64,000 nt of DNA from Acetobacter aceti NBRC 14818 (GTDB taxonomy: Bacteria; Pseudomonadota; Alphaproteobacteria; Acetobacterales; Acetobacteraceae): assembly GCF_000193495.2 (NCBI RefSeq), contig NZ_AP023410.1:2486001-2550000 (forward strand). Reading direction: 5' to 3'. Of the stretch, positions 1 to 8,591 are shown one piece after another (within the stretch, counting starts at the first letter, position 1; the number at the start of each line of letters is the position of its first letter). The notes under the pieces were generated by a model that searched no databases, was not told the origin of the DNA, and saw nothing but the letters and a program-made list of their open reading frames with translations. The position numbers and the translations under genes are program-made.

Positions 1-2
1 CC

Positions 3-32
3 GTGATCTACCCGGTGCCTGTCGGTCCTTAA
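3..32 (+). CDS. 3' end of a gene entering from the left edge (possible)
   Basis: An open frame from the left edge reads VIYPVPVGP and ends in TAA. Its Pro/Tyr/Val composition resembles the C-terminus of the Tyr/Pro-rich protein at 502-870 (…YVYPARPMP), so this may be the tail of a paralogue. Only nine codons are visible, so this is weak evidence. Confidence 0.35.
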   Translation: MIYPVPVGP

Positions 33-104
33 AAAATTATGCCGACCCCGTCGTATTCCGGTCCTCCGTCCGTAACAGCATTGGACAATCGAACGGAGGT
101 CAGC

Positions 105-464
105 ATGTTCGACGCTTTCAAAGAGTTCGCGATCAGGATCGGAGCTTTTGCTCTTCTGTCACCTCTCATCCTGGGCATGGTCGGACCGGCTCTGAGTGAC
201 ATGGCGTTCGCGCAGGACGGTTCCGGCGACCGACGCATGGCGAGCTTCCAGGCAGCTGATGCGAATCACGACGGGCGCATCTCGCAAGATGAATTCGAGG
301 CGTTTGCCAAGGCCCGGATGGCGTCGTCCGGCGGCATGCGCGCCGCCATGTTCAGCCGGCTCGCGCCCGAGGACCAGAAGGCACGGCTCGACGAAAAATT
401 CGCCCAGATGGATACCAGCGGCAAAGGATATCTGACGCCCGACGACTGGCATCCGCAGTCCTGA
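105..464 (+). CDS. Secreted EF-hand calcium-binding protein
   Basis: This 119-residue protein probably binds calcium outside the cytoplasm. A hydrophobic N-terminal segment (residues 10-30), followed by an Ala-Phe-Ala cleavage-like site near 36, suggests a signal peptide. Residues 52-63 (DANHDGRISQDE) form a canonical EF-hand loop, and residues 103-114 (DTSGKGYLTPDD) form a second. The frame is open back to position 39, but the ATG at 105 follows a GGAGG Shine-Dalgarno six bases upstream and puts the signal peptide at the N-terminus, so I chose it. It lies 37 bp before a Tyr/Pro-rich secreted protein on the same strand. The physiological role cannot be read from the sequence. Confidence 0.8.
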   Translation: MFDAFKEFAIRIGAFALLSPLILGMVGPALSDMAFAQDGSGDRRMASFQAADANHDGRISQDEFEAFAKARMASSGGMRAAMFSRLAPEDQKARLDEKFAQMDTSGKGYLTPDDWHPQS

Positions 465-501
465 AGAAAAACAAAGCGACCTTGAATATTGGAGGAAAAG
501 A

Positions 502-870
502 ATGTCAAAAATCTCTCATGCGCTTGGTGGCGCCATTAGCATCGCGGCTTCTATCGCTTTCGCCGCTCCGGCCGGAGCCGGAACGGCGACCTACTGGGGG
601 CCGCATGGCGGCGTGGCTGCGGTGCATACGCCCGGCCCATATGTTCACCCGGTGCCCGGTCCCTGCTGCTACGCCCCCTGGCGCGGGGCGGGGGCTGTTG
701 CGGCCGGCGTCGCGGCGGGTGCCGCGATCGGTGCGGCAGCGCATCCTTATCCCTATCCTTACGGTTATCCTTATCCGGTCTATGTCGCACCGCGCCCGGT
801 CGTCTATCCGCCTGCGGTCATCGTAGCGCCAGCTCCTGCCTATGTGTATCCGGCGCGCCCGATGCCATGA
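502..870 (+). CDS. Tyr/Pro-rich small secreted protein
   Basis: The 122-residue product has a signal peptide (residues 1-26, ending in an Ala-Gly-Ala stretch). A Gly/Ala-rich segment (about 64-79) follows, which could insert in a membrane or be flexible. The C-terminal tail (80-122) is rich in Pro-Tyr pairs. GGAGG lies upstream of the ATG. The stop codon overlaps the next start as ATGA, so the downstream lipoprotein is probably translationally coupled. Composition resembles small envelope-associated proteins of alphaproteobacteria, but no catalytic motif is visible and no function is assigned. Confidence 0.7.
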   Translation: MSKISHALGGAISIAASIAFAAPAGAGTATYWGPHGGVAAVHTPGPYVHPVPGPCCYAPWRGAGAVAAGVAAGAAIGAAAHPYPYPYGYPYPVYVAPRPVVYPPAVIVAPAPAYVYPARPMP

Positions 871-1547
871 CGCCGTTCTTTTTGAAGGACTGCTCCACGG
901 CGGTCGCAGGAAAATTCCCAGTGATCGGAGCGGTTCTGCTCCTCACGTCCTGTGCCGGCGCTCATGTCCAGAATCCCGTGACCATGACCGATAGACAACC
1001 TGTCGCCCCGGTTGCCGTGACCGTGACGACCAGCATGTCCCGGACGACGGAGAATGCACCGCGCCTGGATCGCAACACGCAGGCTTTGGCCGCTGGCCTG
1101 GCGAAAAGCCTGGAGAAGGCACATATCGTCGCTTACCCTGCCGACCCATCGGAGGCGACGCCTCATGCGAACGGTAGTGAACTTGCGCTCGTGGTCGATA
1201 TCGGTACACTCCAGGCTGGCAGTGTCTGGACGCGTGAACTGGTCGGCTTCGGGACCGGCAAAAGCCGCCTGCAATCCCATATTATATTATATGATGAACG
1301 TGGAACACAATTGACGGATCTTCTGGACTTTACCGTCAAGGCCGATAGCGGTTCCATGCCTGGGGTCATCGTCAGCGCCTGGAACCCGATCGGGTTTGGC
1401 ATCCACAGCGCGCGTGCCATCACAAAGGAGGCGTTGAGCGACGGCCATGAAGACGCGGACAGGACCGCAAAAGCTATCGTCAAGAAAATGGTGGAGTACT
1501 ATCGAGCGAACGGATGGTTGCCGCCTGAAAATGTGGGAAGCGAATAA
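867..1547 (+). CDS. DUF4410-like lipoprotein
   Basis: A 226-residue predicted lipoprotein. The hydrophobic N-terminus ends in the lipobox Leu-Thr-Ser-Cys with Cys29 as the acylation site. The rest resembles DUF4410 proteins: a helical stretch (about 70-90), a beta-rich core containing the segment LVVDIGTLQAGS, and a C-terminal helix with KAIVKKMVEYYRANGWLP. The start overlaps the preceding gene by four bases (ATGA), and with the EF-hand gene upstream this looks like a three-gene unit of exported proteins. The DUF4410 family has no established biochemical role, so only envelope localisation is inferred. Confidence 0.7.
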   Translation: MTPFFLKDCSTAVAGKFPVIGAVLLLTSCAGAHVQNPVTMTDRQPVAPVAVTVTTSMSRTTENAPRLDRNTQALAAGLAKSLEKAHIVAYPADPSEATPHANGSELALVVDIGTLQAGSVWTRELVGFGTGKSRLQSHIILYDERGTQLTDLLDFTVKADSGSMPGVIVSAWNPIGFGIHSARAITKEALSDGHEDADRTAKAIVKKMVEYYRANGWLPPENVGSE

Positions 1548-1577
1548 TTCCGTTGTCCCAGTCCTTTTCCAAGCCAC

Positions 1578-1868
1578 TCAAATCGCGATTTCGAGCGTGT
1601 GTCGGTATCGGCCAGACCGTGCCCCCGCAACCATCTTTAACGAAATCTCCGATAGAACAGTCGCCTGGGTCTCAGCCCGTGCGGCTTTTTTTGTGCCCAA
1701 AGCCTGGGAAACGTGGAGAAGAGCCGCGAGACGGCCTTCCAGCTCAATCATGTGCCGCTTGTGGTCCGTGTCCCACAATACGATCACGCGGTCGATCAGA
1801 CCGCGCAGGGATTCGGCGGATTCAAGAACCATCTCGGGGCAGCTCAGGCTCTCCGTCAGAGCAATCAC
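1578..1868 (-). CDS. Small hypothetical protein
   Basis: A 96-codon frame with GC-biased third positions like the neighbouring genes. It predicts a mostly helical, charged protein (MIALTESLSCPEMVLESAES at the N-terminus). The only in-frame start is GTG and no clear Shine-Dalgarno precedes it. The frame stays open for another 11 sense codons upstream (SFDLADFYLAEV…) to a TAA, so it could be a 5'-truncated remnant of a longer gene. It is convergent with the DUF4410 gene and lies just downstream of the TonB receptor on the same strand. I do not recognise it. Confidence 0.35.
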   Translation of the reverse strand: MIALTESLSCPEMVLESAESLRGLIDRVIVLWDTDHKRHMIELEGRLAALLHVSQALGTKKAARAETQATVLSEISLKMVAGARSGRYRHTLEIAI

Positions 1869-1934
1869 CTCGGCCAGATAAAAATCTGCCAGATCAAAAC
1901 TTTATACCGTCGTTTCATTCGCTACTGCATGTTC

Positions 1935-4253
1935 TCAGAAGTTGTAATGAAGCTCGCAGCCAATCCAGCGGGGTGACTGGATATACTGGATACGATTGTT
2001 GTCACTTCCGGTAAACGAATAGGTATTGCCTTTTCTATTCTGCAGGTTGTCGACATATACAGCAGCATTCCATTTTCCCGTTTGAGGGCCGAATTCCATG
2101 CGCAGACCCAGAGAACTGATCTTGCTGGTCTTGGCATTATTATCGCCCAATGCTGCCCACATGTTGTCTTTCCATGTGTAGCTGGCCTGTAGTGTGACCC
2201 GATAACGATCCACATTAATATTGTAGCGTGTGACCGCGCTCCACGAGAAGCGAGGGGAAAAGGGGAGTGACGAATTACGTGTTACCGGTGGGTCAAGAGA
2301 CAGTCCATTGATGTAGTTGACCGGACTTTTGGCTCGTGCATCAAGATAGGCAAAAGAGCCTCGGAGATCGAGGTTGGGTACAAGGTTGTGTAATGTTGTG
2401 GAAAGTTCACCACCGCGTGTGCGGGCACGAGGAATGGTGCCAAGCGTCAGGGAGTTTGCAGTTGGTGTAATCGGCGCAAAAAACAGTGTCTGGCGATTAT
2501 GATATTCGTAATCAAATAGGGAGCCTTCCACCATAAGTTTGTTATGGAAGAGGGAGGATTTGATACCGATTTCATAAGCGATCAGATTTTCCGGCTTGAC
2601 GTAATCAAGGGCGCCGGCCGCTAGAACAGGGGCCGCAAAATATGAGCCTGCCTTGTATCCGTTTGAAATTGTGCCGTAGGCGTAAGTATCTGGTGCAATC
2701 TTGTAGCGTAGCCCCACGCGACCGGTGAAGCGATGATACTCATGGCGCGCATTCACACCGGTTAGGGCGTCGCCGACCTGCGCATAGTAAGGGGCGAAAA
2801 GTCTTGGGCTGTCGGAAGCGATGGCCGAATATCGGGAACCACCGTTAAAGCCACGCTCATCATAAGAGAAACGACCCGAGGCGATGAAATCCAGTTTTTT
2901 GGTTATGTTGGTTACTGTATTGACGTAAACGCCTGTGGACAGGTTCTGCTGCGAAAAATGATTGTTCAGATTGATCGCGCTGCTGGATTGCAGACGCAGG
3001 CTGGTATAGTCGCCGTCAATCTTGTCGTAAGATTCGAAAACACCAACGGTAAGATGGAAGATCTTTGCCAGTTTCATACGCAAATGCATGTCGTGGGACT
3101 GTACAATGGCTGTATCATTCCATCTGTAATCGGAAATGTGCAGGGCTGAGCCATCATAATTATCGGTATCATCGCGACGATAGAAATCGATCGCTGTCGT
3201 GGATGAGAATGTTCCGAAATTGAACTCTTTCGTATAATTGACAGAAAGACCGCCACCGTTCTCGTTTCTCTGTCCGGATGTGTTGCCTGCACTTACGGCG
3301 TTGGCCGCCGGATGCAGGCCTGTATCGCCTTTGGATACCGGTCCCAGATCCTGCGGAGAAGTAGAGGTGCCTTTGTCACGTGTGTAATGCAGGTTGAGCA
3401 GCACGGACGATGTGTCATCCACTTCAAATTTTGTCAGATTGCGAATGGCCAGAAGATCCTGCGCACCATAGCGCTTGCCTGTATTGATATCTTTCTGCCA
3501 GCCATCACCATTTACGTAATTGAAAGCCAGTCGATTGGATATTTTGCTGGTGATGGGAGTGTTGATGGCGAAACGGCCGCGATTGGTATTATAGCTGCTG
3601 TAACCCCATTCCGCATAACCGCCGAACTTGTCAGAGGGTTTTACTGACTGGATATTGATGCTGCCACCAGTGGTGCTGCGACCCATGTCAAAGCCCTGTG
3701 GACCTTTTTCCGTGGCGACACTGTCGATATCAAGCATCTGCCCCGTATAGAACACGGGGAAGGGAGCGAATACACCATCCAGATAAATGCCGATTCCACC
3801 CATGTTGGTGCCGACATAGTCATCAAGACCGACACCGCGAATGGAAAAAATCGGAGCCGAACCAGAAACGGCGTTAGTTGCCGTCACGCCTGGCGTAAAT
3901 GCTGCGATATCCTTTGGGCTTTCAAGGTGAAGAGAGCGAAGCTCCTTGCCACTGATCACATTGACTGTGCCTGGAGTAGAAAGATGACGCTGCGCCCGTG
4001 AACGGGTGACCCTTATCTGTTCAGCCTCGCCCTTATGCGCGATCGCTTTCGGATGATGCTGCGTGGAGAGAGTGCGTGTGCGTCCTGCGGCAACATGTTT
4101 TGCATCGACCGGTTGAGAACCGGTAACAGTTGTTGCTGTTGCAGCCAAAGACGATGTCGATGCCAGAAGCAGGCAGGGGAGGGTCGGCAGCACAATATAT
4201 GCTGGAACTGTAGCCAGAAGACGGGAGGAATGACGTAAAAAATATGATTTCAT
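1935..4253 (-). CDS. TonB-dependent outer membrane receptor
   Basis: The 772-residue product is a gated outer-membrane channel for energised uptake of a ligand such as a siderophore or another bulky solute; the substrate cannot be told from sequence. Residues 1-38 form a signal peptide. A plug domain (about 80-200) includes VNVISGKELRSL, SIRGVG, YLDGVF and EKGPQGFDMGRSTTGGSINI, the usual plug motifs. The remainder is a 22-strand-type barrel with alternating aromatic strands, ending in the terminal Phe (HYNF) expected for BAM-dependent insertion. A run of AGGAA precedes the ATG. The gene is monocistronic and faces a long AT-rich upstream region likely to carry its promoter. No Fur box was confidently seen. 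Confidence 0.93.
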   Translation of the reverse strand: MKSYFLRHSSRLLATVPAYIVLPTLPCLLLASTSSLAATATTVTGSQPVDAKHVAAGRTRTLSTQHHPKAIAHKGEAEQIRVTRSRAQRHLSTPGTVNVISGKELRSLHLESPKDIAAFTPGVTATNAVSGSAPIFSIRGVGLDDYVGTNMGGIGIYLDGVFAPFPVFYTGQMLDIDSVATEKGPQGFDMGRSTTGGSINIQSVKPSDKFGGYAEWGYSSYNTNRGRFAINTPITSKISNRLAFNYVNGDGWQKDINTGKRYGAQDLLAIRNLTKFEVDDTSSVLLNLHYTRDKGTSTSPQDLGPVSKGDTGLHPAANAVSAGNTSGQRNENGGGLSVNYTKEFNFGTFSSTTAIDFYRRDDTDNYDGSALHISDYRWNDTAIVQSHDMHLRMKLAKIFHLTVGVFESYDKIDGDYTSLRLQSSSAINLNNHFSQQNLSTGVYVNTVTNITKKLDFIASGRFSYDERGFNGGSRYSAIASDSPRLFAPYYAQVGDALTGVNARHEYHRFTGRVGLRYKIAPDTYAYGTISNGYKAGSYFAAPVLAAGALDYVKPENLIAYEIGIKSSLFHNKLMVEGSLFDYEYHNRQTLFFAPITPTANSLTLGTIPRARTRGGELSTTLHNLVPNLDLRGSFAYLDARAKSPVNYINGLSLDPPVTRNSSLPFSPRFSWSAVTRYNINVDRYRVTLQASYTWKDNMWAALGDNNAKTSKISSLGLRMEFGPQTGKWNAAVYVDNLQNRKGNTYSFTGSDNNRIQYIQSPRWIGCELHYNF

Positions 4254-4654
4254 GAGAGTGTTCCTATTTCATTCCTGCTTGGACCGATTTCTGGGTTGAA
4301 TGGAGCTCGGTTGAGTGGCTGTGGATTAGTGAGGGTGTATGTGTCTTTTGCGTTTCAGATGATCAGGTCACCATTTTTGTTGAGGGAATTGTTCGGATTT
4401 GTTGTTCCTGTATTCATTTTGGATTCTATTTTATTGTTCTGTATTTTGTAGTTTTTATGTTTTTTATAAAAATACATCATGCCTTTTGCGTGGAATCGGC
4501 ATCTTCCATAGATATCCGGGCTATGTAGAAACACCTTTAAATTGTTCTGATTTTGTAAAGATTTTGAAGTTGTATTTTGGTTTCACCTATAGCGTTCGAA
4601 AAGATGTTCATGCTTTTCTCATTGCGTTTGTTGTATCAGATCTATGAAGCCTTT

Positions 4655-4720
4655 TTAGATTTTTTAATTCGATATCGGAATGTATTTTTTCTTGATAGCA
4701 AGCGTAAGGCTAGCTTACGG
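4655..4720 (+). repeat. Duplicated lysR upstream block, copy A (decayed)
   Basis: This block shares its order of short motifs with 13235-13300: TTAGATTTTT, then CGATATCGGAA, TATTTTTTCTTG, then a T-N11-A palindrome. Roughly four fifths of the positions match by eye. At copy B the block leads into the lysR start codon; here the corresponding ATG is ACG and no lysR reading frame follows. I infer a remnant of a second lysR locus. Confidence 0.6.
4705..4717 (+). promoter_or_regulatory. T-N11-A LysR-type box, copy A
   Basis: TAAGGCTAGCTTA, with four-base perfect arms that widen to CGTAAG-N5-CTTACG when one flanking pair on each side is included. It matches in position the box at 13285-13297 within the duplicated block. 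It fits the LysR-family recognition pattern. With no lysR gene next to it, it may be relic DNA or an extra binding site for the regulator at 13308. Confidence 0.5.
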
Positions 4721-4980
4721 TCGATATACGTAACTGTGTTTTTCTTCACTGGATTGCTTCCGCGGTTTTGCATCCGTTATGTGAAGCCGATGCGCCATGG
4801 AAGGATAGAAATTGGGTGGTGTTAGATTAAGAATATTCTTGTTTTTCAAAAAAGTGTTGATGTTCCCATCAGTGTGGCGAAGTCCTGTCAGGCTCCAGCT
4901 TTGAGGCGTGAATCGGCTCGCTTGTTGTCAGGCTGACTGCACAGGCCATCATGCAGTCAGCCTGAATCACTTCTTGATGG

Positions 4981-6051
4981 TCAGGATGCGACCGCCATTT
5001 TGGAACGCTGAAGCATGCCGAACAGATCGCGCGGATCATCAGGATCCGCCACCATGTCCAGCTTCTCAAACAATCCGGTCTCTTCCAGCTTGTCGCGAAC
5101 GTAGCGGAGCGCCGAGAAATCCTCGATTGCAAAACCGACTGAATCGAACAGGGTGATCTGGCTTTTCCCTGTCCGTCCTGCTGTTTTTCCTGCGATGACC
5201 TCCCAGAGTTCGGTCACGGGATGATCTTCCGGAAGTTGCTGGATCTCGCCTTCGATACGGGTCTGTGACGGATATTCGACAAAAATGGAGGACCGCAACA
5301 GGATGTCCCGATGGAGTTCGGTCTTGCCGGGGCAGTCGCCTCCGACAGCGTTGATATGAACGCCCGCGCCGACCATATTGTCGGTCAGTATCGTGGCGCA
5401 CTGCTTGTCTGCGGTGACGGTCGTGATGATGTCCGCATCTTCTACAGCCACTTCGATTGTGTCGCAGATGGTGATGTCAAAACCCATGCCTGCCAGATTA
5501 CGAGCGCATTTTTCCGAAGCGGTACGATCAATATCATAAAGACGCAGAGCGCGGATGCCGACCAGTTCACGGAACGCGATGGCCTGGAATTCCGACTGCG
5601 CGCCGTTTCCGATAATGGCCATTGTGCGTGAATTGGCTGGGGCCAGATGCCGGGCCGCCATGGCGGACGTTGCGGCCGTGCGCAGGGCTGTCAGGATGGT
5701 CATTTCCGAGAGAAGAGTGGGATAACCGGAGCTGACATCAGCAAGCATACCGAAAGCTGTTACGGTCTGCAGTCCTTCCTTCATGTTCTTCGGATGGCCG
5801 TTCACATATTTGAAGCCATAAAGGCTGCTGTCACTTGTCGGCATCAGTTCAATGACGCCTTCAGCGGAATGCGCTGCAATACGCGGGGTTTTGTCGAATT
5901 CCGGCCACCGTTTGAAGTCGGCCTCAAGGTAGTCGGCCAGTTCCCGCAGGAATGTGTCGATGCCGATGCGATGCACAAGCGCCATCATGTTCTCAACCGA
6001 GACGAACGGCACGAAGGCGAGGTGTGAGGGTGCAGGAGCAGAGGACGACAT
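4981..6051 (-). CDS. ocd: Ornithine cyclodeaminase
   Basis: Converts L-ornithine to L-proline and ammonia with bound NAD as internal redox cofactor, in the cytoplasm. The 356-residue length fits the family. Visible marks are the substrate-side Lys81 (KYVNGHP), the nucleotide-binding GNGAQS at 148-153, the signature NAVGGDCPGKTELH with Asp239 as the likely catalytic residue, and FDSVGFAIEDFSALR near the C-terminus. These match the Pseudomonas/Agrobacterium ocd type rather than the alanine dehydrogenase branch. It starts one base after the arginase stop and is the last gene of the opine-type operon, where it would take the ornithine made by arginase. A diverged copy of its last ~27 codons lies inverted at 14196-14280. 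Confidence 0.93.
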   Translation of the reverse strand: MSSSAPAPSHLAFVPFVSVENMMALVHRIGIDTFLRELADYLEADFKRWPEFDKTPRIAAHSAEGVIELMPTSDSSLYGFKYVNGHPKNMKEGLQTVTAFGMLADVSSGYPTLLSEMTILTALRTAATSAMAARHLAPANSRTMAIIGNGAQSEFQAIAFRELVGIRALRLYDIDRTASEKCARNLAGMGFDITICDTIEVAVEDADIITTVTADKQCATILTDNMVGAGVHINAVGGDCPGKTELHRDILLRSSIFVEYPSQTRIEGEIQQLPEDHPVTELWEVIAGKTAGRTGKSQITLFDSVGFAIEDFSALRYVRDKLEETGLFEKLDMVADPDDPRDLFGMLQRSKMAVAS

Positions 6052-6052
6052 A

Positions 6053-6976
6053 TCAATAAGTCCTTGTCTTGTGTTCGAGAACGCGTCGGCCCAGCAGGCT
6101 TGCTGCGAGATCGGTCATGAGACGTGCCGTCTTGGCCCGTACGTCGAGGAACGGGTTGAGTTCCGCCAGATCCAGAGAGGTGACGAGGCCGCTGTCATGG
6201 AGGATTTCCATGATGAGGTGCGCCTCCCGGAATGTTGCGCCTCCGGCGACGGTCGTGCCGACGGCAGGTGCGATTTCGGGATCGAGAAAGTCCACGTCGA
6301 GACTGACATGCAAACGACCGTTGGCGTGTCTGACACGATCAAGAAAACTGTTCAGCGGTGCGACGATGCCCTGTTCATCAATGGTGCGCATGTCAAAGAC
6401 GGTCATACCGATGGCTGCGACATGGCGTTTTTCCGCCTGATCGACCGAGCGGATACCCATCATGCAGACATTGCGCGGATCGACGGTAGCGGCGGGAACC
6501 GGGAAACCCTCGAAGCCGGGCTGTCCCGTAAAGTAGGCGACAGGCGTGCCGTGCAGATTGCCGCTTGTGGTCGTGTGGAGGGTATGCAGATCGGTGTGAG
6601 CGTCCAGCCACAGCACGAATTGCGGCTGGCCCAGTTCCTGCGCCCTGCACGCCACGCCGGGGATCGTGCCCGCAGACATGGAATGGTCGCCACCGAGGAA
6701 AATCGGCAGATCACATGTGCTGGCCATCTCGTAGGCCCGGCGGGTCACGCTTTCAGTCCACGCTATGATCGCATCCAGATTGCGCACGGCGGGATTGGGG
6801 TGACTGACGGCGGGAGGCTGCGCGGGTACTGCATCACCCACATCGGTCACTTCCCATCCAAGATTTTGCAAAATTTCCGGCAGGCCCGCGATGCGAAAGG
6901 CCGTAGGGCCCATGATGCATCCTCGTTCGGATGTTCCGCTCTGTGTCGGGATGCCCAGAATCTGGCATGTTTTCAT
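6053..6976 (-). CDS. rocF: Arginase
   Basis: Hydrolyses L-arginine to ornithine and urea using a binuclear manganese centre. All ligands are visible in this 307-residue protein: His98 in GGDHS, Asp125/His127/Asp129 in DAHTDLH, and Asp227/Asp229 in SLDVDFLDP. The substrate-loop segment TSGNLHG (about 137-143) marks true arginase rather than agmatinase, although the usual GTPV after the last motif reads GTTV here. GGAAA precedes the ATG. It sits between the transporter ATPase and ornithine cyclodeaminase, so arginine released by the upstream oxidase would pass directly to ornithine and proline. The Ti plasmid noc region has the same arginase-ocd pairing. Confidence 0.92.
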   Translation of the reverse strand: MKTCQILGIPTQSGTSERGCIMGPTAFRIAGLPEILQNLGWEVTDVGDAVPAQPPAVSHPNPAVRNLDAIIAWTESVTRRAYEMASTCDLPIFLGGDHSMSAGTIPGVACRAQELGQPQFVLWLDAHTDLHTLHTTTSGNLHGTPVAYFTGQPGFEGFPVPAATVDPRNVCMMGIRSVDQAEKRHVAAIGMTVFDMRTIDEQGIVAPLNSFLDRVRHANGRLHVSLDVDFLDPEIAPAVGTTVAGGATFREAHLIMEILHDSGLVTSLDLAELNPFLDVRAKTARLMTDLAASLLGRRVLEHKTRTY

Positions 6977-7059
6977 ATCATTTCCTTTTCCTGTTCATGG
7001 TCACTGACCGCTAAATGCGGACAAGCCGGGCCTGTCCGTCTCTCTCTCGATTCAGTATG

Positions 7060-7875
7060 TCAGGTCTTGCGCATGAAATGGCTGACAAACTGGTCAAATC
7101 GTTCGTCCATGCCGCCCTGAAACAGGGCCTGTGGCGTTCCCTGCGCTCGCACTGTGCCCTGCTCCAGAAAAACGATCCGGCTTGAGACATCCCGTGCAAA
7201 AGCCATTTCATGTGTCACAATCAGCATTGTTCGGCCTTCTGCGGCCAGATCCTGCATGACTTTCAGGACTTCTCCCACCAGCTGCGGGTCCAGTGCTGAG
7301 GTCGGTTCGTCGAACAGCAGCACACGCGGTTGCATGACGAGGGCTCGCGCAATGGCGATGCGCTGCTGCTGTCCACCGGAAAGCTGGCTGGGGTAATAGT
7401 CAGCACGGTTCAGCATGCCGACGCGGTCGAGGGCTTTCTGCGCCTCATCCCTGACTTCCTGCCGGTTTCGCCCCTGAACGTGGATCGGCGCTTCCATCAC
7501 GTTCTGCAAAACCGTCTTGTGGCTCCACAGACAGAAGTTCTGAAACACCATGCCAACCTGCGACCGCAACCGGTTGACCTGCTTCTGATCGGCAATACGC
7601 AGTTCGTTCCCCTGCTGACGAAATCTGATGTTTTCATCCAGAACAGTCAGAGAGCCGCTGGTGGGGATCTCCAGAAGATTGAGGCATCTCAGGAAAGTCG
7701 ACTTGCCGGAACCGGATGCGCCCAGAATGGAAATGACTTCACCCTCGTGCGCATCGAGATCAATGCCGCGCAGCACTTCCAGCGCGCCATAGCGCTTGGT
7801 CAACTGTCGCGTCGTGATGACCGGTGCAGTCGTGGTAGCGCTGGCCGGTATGATGTGTGGCTGGGTCGTTTCCAT
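7060..7875 (-). CDS. Opine/basic amino acid ABC transporter ATPase (OccP/HisP type)
   Basis: Cytoplasmic ATPase of a polar amino acid importer, 271 residues. Walker A is GASGSGKST at 52-60, followed by the Q-loop FQNFCLWSHKTV, the signature LSGGQQQR, Walker B LLFDEPTSALD and the switch His in VTHEMAF. The insert between Walker A and the Q-loop is typical of HisP/OccP/NocP rather than the shorter GlnQ. CGGAG lies upstream of the ATG. It follows the two permease genes on the same strand and precedes arginase. Its role is inferred from the shared operon: energising uptake of the ligand bound by the protein at 12337-13188. Confidence 0.9.
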   Translation of the reverse strand: METTQPHIIPASATTTAPVITTRQLTKRYGALEVLRGIDLDAHEGEVISILGASGSGKSTFLRCLNLLEIPTSGSLTVLDENIRFRQQGNELRIADQKQVNRLRSQVGMVFQNFCLWSHKTVLQNVMEAPIHVQGRNRQEVRDEAQKALDRVGMLNRADYYPSQLSGGQQQRIAIARALVMQPRVLLFDEPTSALDPQLVGEVLKVMQDLAAEGRTMLIVTHEMAFARDVSSRIVFLEQGTVRAQGTPQALFQGGMDERFDQFVSHFMRKT

Positions 7876-7905
7876 GAAAACTCCGAATAAGATCGTTTGC
7901 GTGGG

Positions 7906-8589
7906 TCAGACCCGGTTGCGGGGAAGAAGCCAGCGTTCCAGCATGTGGACGCAGCCGACAATCACGAAGGTCAGTGAAAGATAGATCATGCCGGCAATGG
8001 TAAAGATCTCCTCGGATCGGTAGGTTTTCGAAACCAGTCTGTAGGCAATGCCGGTCACATCCATCAAAGTGATGACGCTGGCGAGGGAGGTGGCCTTGAG
8101 CAGCAGAATCGCTTCATTGCCGTAATTCGCGAGCCCATAGCGCAGGGCCTGCGGCCAGATGATCCGGCGACGCAGCAGGAAACCGGACATGCCCATGGCC
8201 TGTGCGGCCTCGATCTCGTTCCGGGGAACCGCTGCGATGGCGCCACGAATGATCTCGGCCCCATAGGCGGAAGTGTTCAGGGACAGCGCGAGAATGGCGC
8301 ACCAGTAGGCCTGTGCCAGAAATGGCCACAGGAAAGAGGAGCGCAGATATTCGATCTGTCCGAAGCCGTAATATATAATGAAGATCTGGACCAGCAGGGG
8401 TGTTCCCTGAAACAGCCCGACATAGAGACGCGCCAGCCAGCGCAAAGGAGCAAGCCGATTGTGCGCTAGCGCGGCGACACTCGCGGCAAGGACAAATCCT
8501 GCACACAGCGCGATGCCGGTCAGCTGGAGGGTAAGGGGAACGCCGGTCAGAAGTTCCCCTGCTGTGCGAGCAAGGAATGGCCAGTCCAT
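7906..8589 (-). CDS. ABC transporter permease (OccM/HisM type)
   Basis: Inner-membrane permease of the polar amino acid family, about 227 residues with roughly five membrane helices. The EAA loop reads EIEAAQAMGMSGFLLRRRIIWPQALRYGLANYGNE, in the form that contacts the ATPase. The frame extends to 8607, but the ATG at 8589 has GGGAG at good spacing and begins three bases after the upstream permease stop, so I prefer it. With the gene at 8592-9305 it forms the usual heterodimeric channel pair. Terminal residues RWLLPRNRV are typical of the family. Confidence 0.88.
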   Translation of the reverse strand: MDWPFLARTAGELLTGVPLTLQLTGIALCAGFVLAASVAALAHNRLAPLRWLARLYVGLFQGTPLLVQIFIIYYGFGQIEYLRSSFLWPFLAQAYWCAILALSLNTSAYGAEIIRGAIAAVPRNEIEAAQAMGMSGFLLRRRIIWPQALRYGLANYGNEAILLLKATSLASVITLMDVTGIAYRLVSKTYRSEEIFTIAGMIYLSLTFVIVGCVHMLERWLLPRNRV

Positions 8590-8591
8590 TT

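Larger units (their letters stand above)
4254..4980. other. AT-rich intergenic region, no intact gene
   Basis: About 730 bp between the TonB receptor and ornithine cyclodeaminase genes. The two short frames inside (near 4399-4647 and 4577-4825) have poly-T composition and no Shine-Dalgarno, so I do not call them genes. The region must hold the receptor promoter. At 4655-4720 it holds a decayed copy of the block found upstream of the lysR gene at 13235-13300. Confidence 0.7.

Noticed and set aside
1675..1691. Weak AGCC…GGCT hairpin with a T-run as terminator for the 105-1547 unit
   Set aside because: Only a four-base stem and located inside a possible minus-strand gene; too weak to list as a terminator, though it lowers confidence in that gene.
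4399..4825. Two short AT-rich plus-strand frames before ocd
   Set aside because: Phe/Tyr/Leu-rich translations typical of T-rich noncoding DNA, no ribosome sites, and the second covers the decayed lysR control block.
5954..7120. Long plus-strand open frame (388 codons) opposite ocd and arginase
   Set aside because: It is antisense to two genes with complete catalytic motifs, has no Shine-Dalgarno and its translation has no recognisable pattern. It reflects high-GC shadow frames.
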